A DNA stretch of 8,773 nucleotides from Victivallales bacterium (GTDB taxonomy: Bacteria > Verrucomicrobiota > Lentisphaeria > Victivallales > Victivallaceae), in assembly GCA_030634125.1 (NCBI GenBank), contig DAOWBJ010000052.1, positions 1 to 8,773 of the forward strand, given 5' to 3'. The notes below the pieces were generated by a model, which worked only from the letters and a program-made list of their open reading frames with translations, was not told the DNA's origin and ran no database searches. Shown piece by piece: positions 6,965-8,773 of the stretch. Both the position numbers and the translations under genes were made by a program. Each line of letters opens with the position of its first letter. Positions within the stretch are counted from its first letter, which is position 1.

Positions 6965-7657
6965 TTATAAATATTTTGAGGCGGCGTGGAGTTCGGCTAC
7001 TCCTTGTTTGGCTCCCCGGGGGTGGCGAAATACGCTGGTTCCGGCGACTACCATATTGCCTCCGGCTCTGGCTACAGTTTCTATGCTTGCTCCGGCAACT
7101 CCGCCGTCTACCTCAATGTGTATTTGCAGCTTGCGGCGACGGATTTCTTCGCGCAGCGCGGTGATTTTGGGCATCATATCCGCCATGAAGCTTTGACCTC
7201 CAAAGCCAGGCTCAACCGTCATTATTAAAACCATTTCTATGTCCTCCAGATAAGGATAAACATCCTCAACCGGCGTTCCCGGCTTGACTGAAAGCCCTGC
7301 TGTCGCGCCACAGTCTTTAATCACTTTTATGACTTCCGCCGGATCATTGTCCGCCTCGGTATGAAATGTGATATGATCCGCGCCGGCCTCAATAAAAACC
7401 GGTGAATATTTTAAAGGGTCGCTAATCATTAAATGAGTATCAAAAATTAAATCACTGGCTTGACGAATTGATTTTATCAAAGGCGGCCCCATGGTCAGAT
7501 TCGGGACAAAAGGTCCGTCCATAACGTCCAAGTGCAGCAAGTCCGCCCCGGCGTCTGTCACGCGTTTTATTTCCGCGTTGAGATTGCCGAAATCCGCCGC
7601 CAGAATAGATGGCGCCACAGTAATCTGATGAAAAGCTAAATCTTTAATATTCCGCAT
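6965..7657 (-). CDS. rpe: Ribulose-phosphate 3-epimerase
   Basis: Rpe interconverts D-ribulose 5-phosphate and D-xylulose 5-phosphate in the pentose phosphate and Calvin pathways, using a metal-dependent two-base mechanism in a TIM barrel. At 230 residues it has normal length. Visible active-site features are S17 in VAPSILAADF, H42 and D44 in LHLDVMDG, H75 in DTHLMI, the phosphate-loop region MTVEPGFGGQ (146-155), the catalytic D184 in VDGGV and GTSVF (206-210) near the C-terminus. The ATG at 7657 has AGGA 7 bases upstream. It follows the PstS-like gene by 17 bases on the same strand, so the two are probably cotranscribed. It converges on the GINT1-like gene with a 33-base gap and no visible terminator hairpin. 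Confidence 0.97.
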   Translation of the reverse strand: MRNIKDLAFHQITVAPSILAADFGNLNAEIKRVTDAGADLLHLDVMDGPFVPNLTMGPPLIKSIRQASDLIFDTHLMISDPLKYSPVFIEAGADHITFHTEADNDPAEVIKVIKDCGATAGLSVKPGTPVEDVYPYLEDIEMVLIMTVEPGFGGQSFMADMMPKITALREEIRRRKLQIHIEVDGGVAGASIETVARAGGNMVVAGTSVFRHPRGAKQGVAELHAASKYL

Positions 7658-7674
7658 AATCTTATCCTTATTTT

Positions 7675-8472
7675 TTATTTTGCGTTGGATAAAAATCCGC
7701 AGCTCTCTATAAATTTAATTGTTTTTTTATCGCGAAGCAGTTGCACAAACTCAAGAGTCGCCTTATAAGCGAGGCTCTTTTTGTGCTCTTCCTTAGCCGA
7801 TATCCATACCCAATACTCTGTTACCGGTTTATAATTTCCCGCACGAATGTTTGCTGTTGTCGGCGCGACTCCATCAATAGATAAAGGTTTTGCGGCCAAA
7901 GGCAAATTGATAAAACCGCAAACCCCTAAAAATCCTTTCCTGATTGAGGCCAGCACGCCTATGCCCCTGGCGTCTGTTACTTCGATATATTTTGCCTTGA
8001 TCGCTGATTTTTTCAAAAACTTTTTGTGCAAAGTCCTGATTCCCGGCTGGTCATCTTTGACTATTGCCAGATTAATACTGTAAGCTTCCCCCCCCAGAGG
8101 AAACCATGTTGTAATTTCCCCCTCCAGCGCTTTTTTTAATTTTATTTTACTTAAATTGCTTATTTTATTGCTTGAACTGACCACAAAAAGAAGCGGTTCC
8201 AGAGCGTATCTGTAACAATTAACCTTCAGCTGTTTTCTTTGCTTACTGTTAAGCTTGCTGCTGCTCACGATTAAATTAATTTTGCCTTGCCGCAGCTCCC
8301 GCAGGGCATCAGATAGTTTTGCCGATTTTATTTCAATATTTCGCTCGGGAATCAGCCCGAAGGCAAGGTTGCGCACGATTTTTTCCTGCCCGATAGTATC
8401 GGCAATTATTAATTTTGCCGAAGATGCCGATTGAATTAATAGTAATATACAAAAAACTAATAAAAATTTCAT
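7675..8472 (-). CDS. Secreted PstS-like periplasmic substrate-binding protein
   Basis: The product is 265 residues. Residues 1-19 form a Sec signal peptide (MKFLLVF, hydrophobic core, cleavage after SSA), so the mature protein should be periplasmic. The body follows the PstS-like (PBP superfamily) plan: LSDALRELRQGKINLIVSS, the hinge region YRYALEPLLFVVSS, LKKALEGEITTWFPLGG (the 'I..G.i..W' segment), RGIGVLASIRKGFLGVCGF, and GVAPTTANIRAGNYKPVTEYWVW, the typical 'G..PT..ni..G.Y' strand. Where PstS normally has a Ser/Thr-rich phosphate loop (RSDGSGT type) this protein has KDDQPGIRTLHKKF, so phosphate binding is uncertain. No pstC, pstA or pstB is nearby. The start has a weak TGGA Shine-Dalgarno at 8 bases. 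It is first in an apparent two-gene unit with rpe. Confidence 0.85.
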   Translation of the reverse strand: MKFLLVFCILLLIQSASSAKLIIADTIGQEKIVRNLAFGLIPERNIEIKSAKLSDALRELRQGKINLIVSSSKLNSKQRKQLKVNCYRYALEPLLFVVSSSNKISNLSKIKLKKALEGEITTWFPLGGEAYSINLAIVKDDQPGIRTLHKKFLKKSAIKAKYIEVTDARGIGVLASIRKGFLGVCGFINLPLAAKPLSIDGVAPTTANIRAGNYKPVTEYWVWISAKEEHKKSLAYKATLEFVQLLRDKKTIKFIESCGFLSNAK

Positions 8473-8494
8473 TTTTTTGTTCCATTTGTTCTAT

Positions 8495-8510
8495 TCTCAA
8501 TATATTGAGA
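8495..8510. repeat. Perfect 16-bp palindrome over the -10 box (candidate operator)
   Basis: TCTCAATATATTGAGA reads identically on both strands and encloses the -10 hexamer of the minus-strand promoter at 8499-8527. A dimeric regulator bound here would block that promoter. No other copy was noticed in the window. Confidence 0.45.
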
Positions 8511-8527
8511 TTTAAGCACTTTTTCAA
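8499..8527 (-). promoter_or_regulatory. Sigma70-like promoter for the PstS-like gene and rpe
   Basis: On the minus strand: -35 TTGAAA (8527-8522), a 17-base spacer and -10 TATATT (8504-8499). The predicted start near 8492 leaves a leader of about 20 bases before the ATG at 8472. Confidence 0.6.
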
Positions 8528-8575
8528 GTCGCCACGCAAATTGTTAAAAAAAGAAAATATAATATGATGCTTTTT

Positions 8576-8605
8576 TTGCCAAATTGGCTTTTGGCTGTAT
8601 ATTAT
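8576..8605 (+). promoter_or_regulatory. Candidate promoter for the NuoE-like gene
   Basis: TTGCCA (8576-8581) matches the -35 consensus at five of six bases. It is followed by TATATT (8598-8603, spacer 16) or TATTAT (8600-8605, spacer 18). A 6-bp inverted repeat, GCCAAA (8578-8583) with TTTGGC (8590-8595), overlaps it. The leader to the ATG at 8668 would be about 55 bases. The 195-base gap is shared with the divergent minus-strand promoter. Confidence 0.4.
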
Positions 8606-8667
8606 ATGTTTCAATTTTTAAATATGATTATAACAATAAAATACATAATAACCGGGAGGTTTTTTTA

Positions 8668-8773
8668 ATGGCGCAAAACTATGATTATTTAAAAAAAATA
8701 ACGCCGGAATCAAGCAATCTTATTCGAGGATTGCAGGCGGTTCAAGCTCAAGAAGGTTACGTTTCCGATGAAA
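8668..8773 (+). CDS. nuoE: NuoE-like 2Fe-2S subunit, N-terminus only (cut by window edge)
   Basis: Only the first 35 codons are present. GGGAGG (8654-8659) lies 8 bases before the ATG at 8668, a good start. The segment SSNLIRGLQAVQAQEGYVSDE matches the N-terminal 'li..L...Q...Gyisde' helix of the NuoE / 24-kDa family. These subunits carry a 2Fe-2S cluster in complex I or in NAD-dependent hydrogenases and formate dehydrogenases. The cluster cysteines lie downstream of the window, so complex I NuoE cannot be told from a HydC/HoxE-type subunit here. It is divergent from the PstS-like gene. Confidence 0.7.
   Translation, partial: MAQNYDYLKKITPESSNLIRGLQAVQAQEGYVSDE

Noticed and set aside
8088..8094. 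Run of seven C in the PstS-like gene, possible frameshift
   Set aside because: The reading frame on both sides matches the family plan, so the run appears correct.
8578..8595. Inverted repeat GCCAAA...TTTGGC as a terminator
   Set aside because: No T-run follows on either strand in the direction of transcription; the T-run precedes it on the plus strand.
8333..8614. Minus-strand 93-codon ORF upstream of and overlapping the PstS-like gene
   Set aside because: It runs through the promoter and palindrome and overlaps the signal-peptide region of the real gene in another frame; no recognisable protein features.

Overview
The window carries ordinary bacterial housekeeping genes in moderately AT-rich DNA with short intergenic gaps. 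A Gram-negative cell is suggested by ClpS/ClpA, two proteins with Sec signal peptides, a BamD/YfiO-like TPR protein and the apparent start of a NuoE-type subunit. The long basic tail on Der and the overall gene style would fit the PVC group (for example Lentisphaerota), but there is no rRNA or other strong marker, so that placement is a weak inference.

Layout. Bases 1-687 (minus): a secreted TPR protein of BamD-like type, cut by the window edge. It has a well-formed sigma70-like promoter (809-837) directly followed by an intrinsic-terminator-like hairpin with a U-run (777-803), an attenuator-like arrangement. Bases 989-2620 (plus): der (engA), the double-GTPase ribosome-assembly factor, with N- and C-terminal extensions. 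Bases 2621-3094: a poorly coding AT-rich gap with one doubtful 138-codon ORF. Bases 3095-5812 (plus): a near-consensus promoter followed by clpS and clpA, translationally coupled. Bases 5897-6931 (plus): a membrane-anchored beta-propeller-like protein resembling the N-terminal domain of plant GINT1 and GH43-like folds. Bases 6965-8472 (minus): a two-gene unit, a secreted PstS-like binding protein followed by rpe (ribulose-phosphate 3-epimerase), with a good promoter whose -10 box lies inside a perfect 16-bp palindrome. Bases 8668-8773 (plus): the first 35 codons of a NuoE-like gene, divergent from the binding-protein gene.

How the genes relate. ClpS selects N-end-rule substrates and hands them to the ClpA unfoldase, which feeds ClpP; clpP is not in this window. 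Der acts in 50S assembly, and Rpe in the pentose phosphate pathway. The remaining genes share no obvious pathway. I found no mobile element, CRISPR array, tRNA or rRNA, and no clearly new multi-gene system. The items most worth following are the GINT1-like protein, the promoter/terminator pair at 777-837, the palindrome at 8495-8510 and the unexplained gap at 2621-3094.
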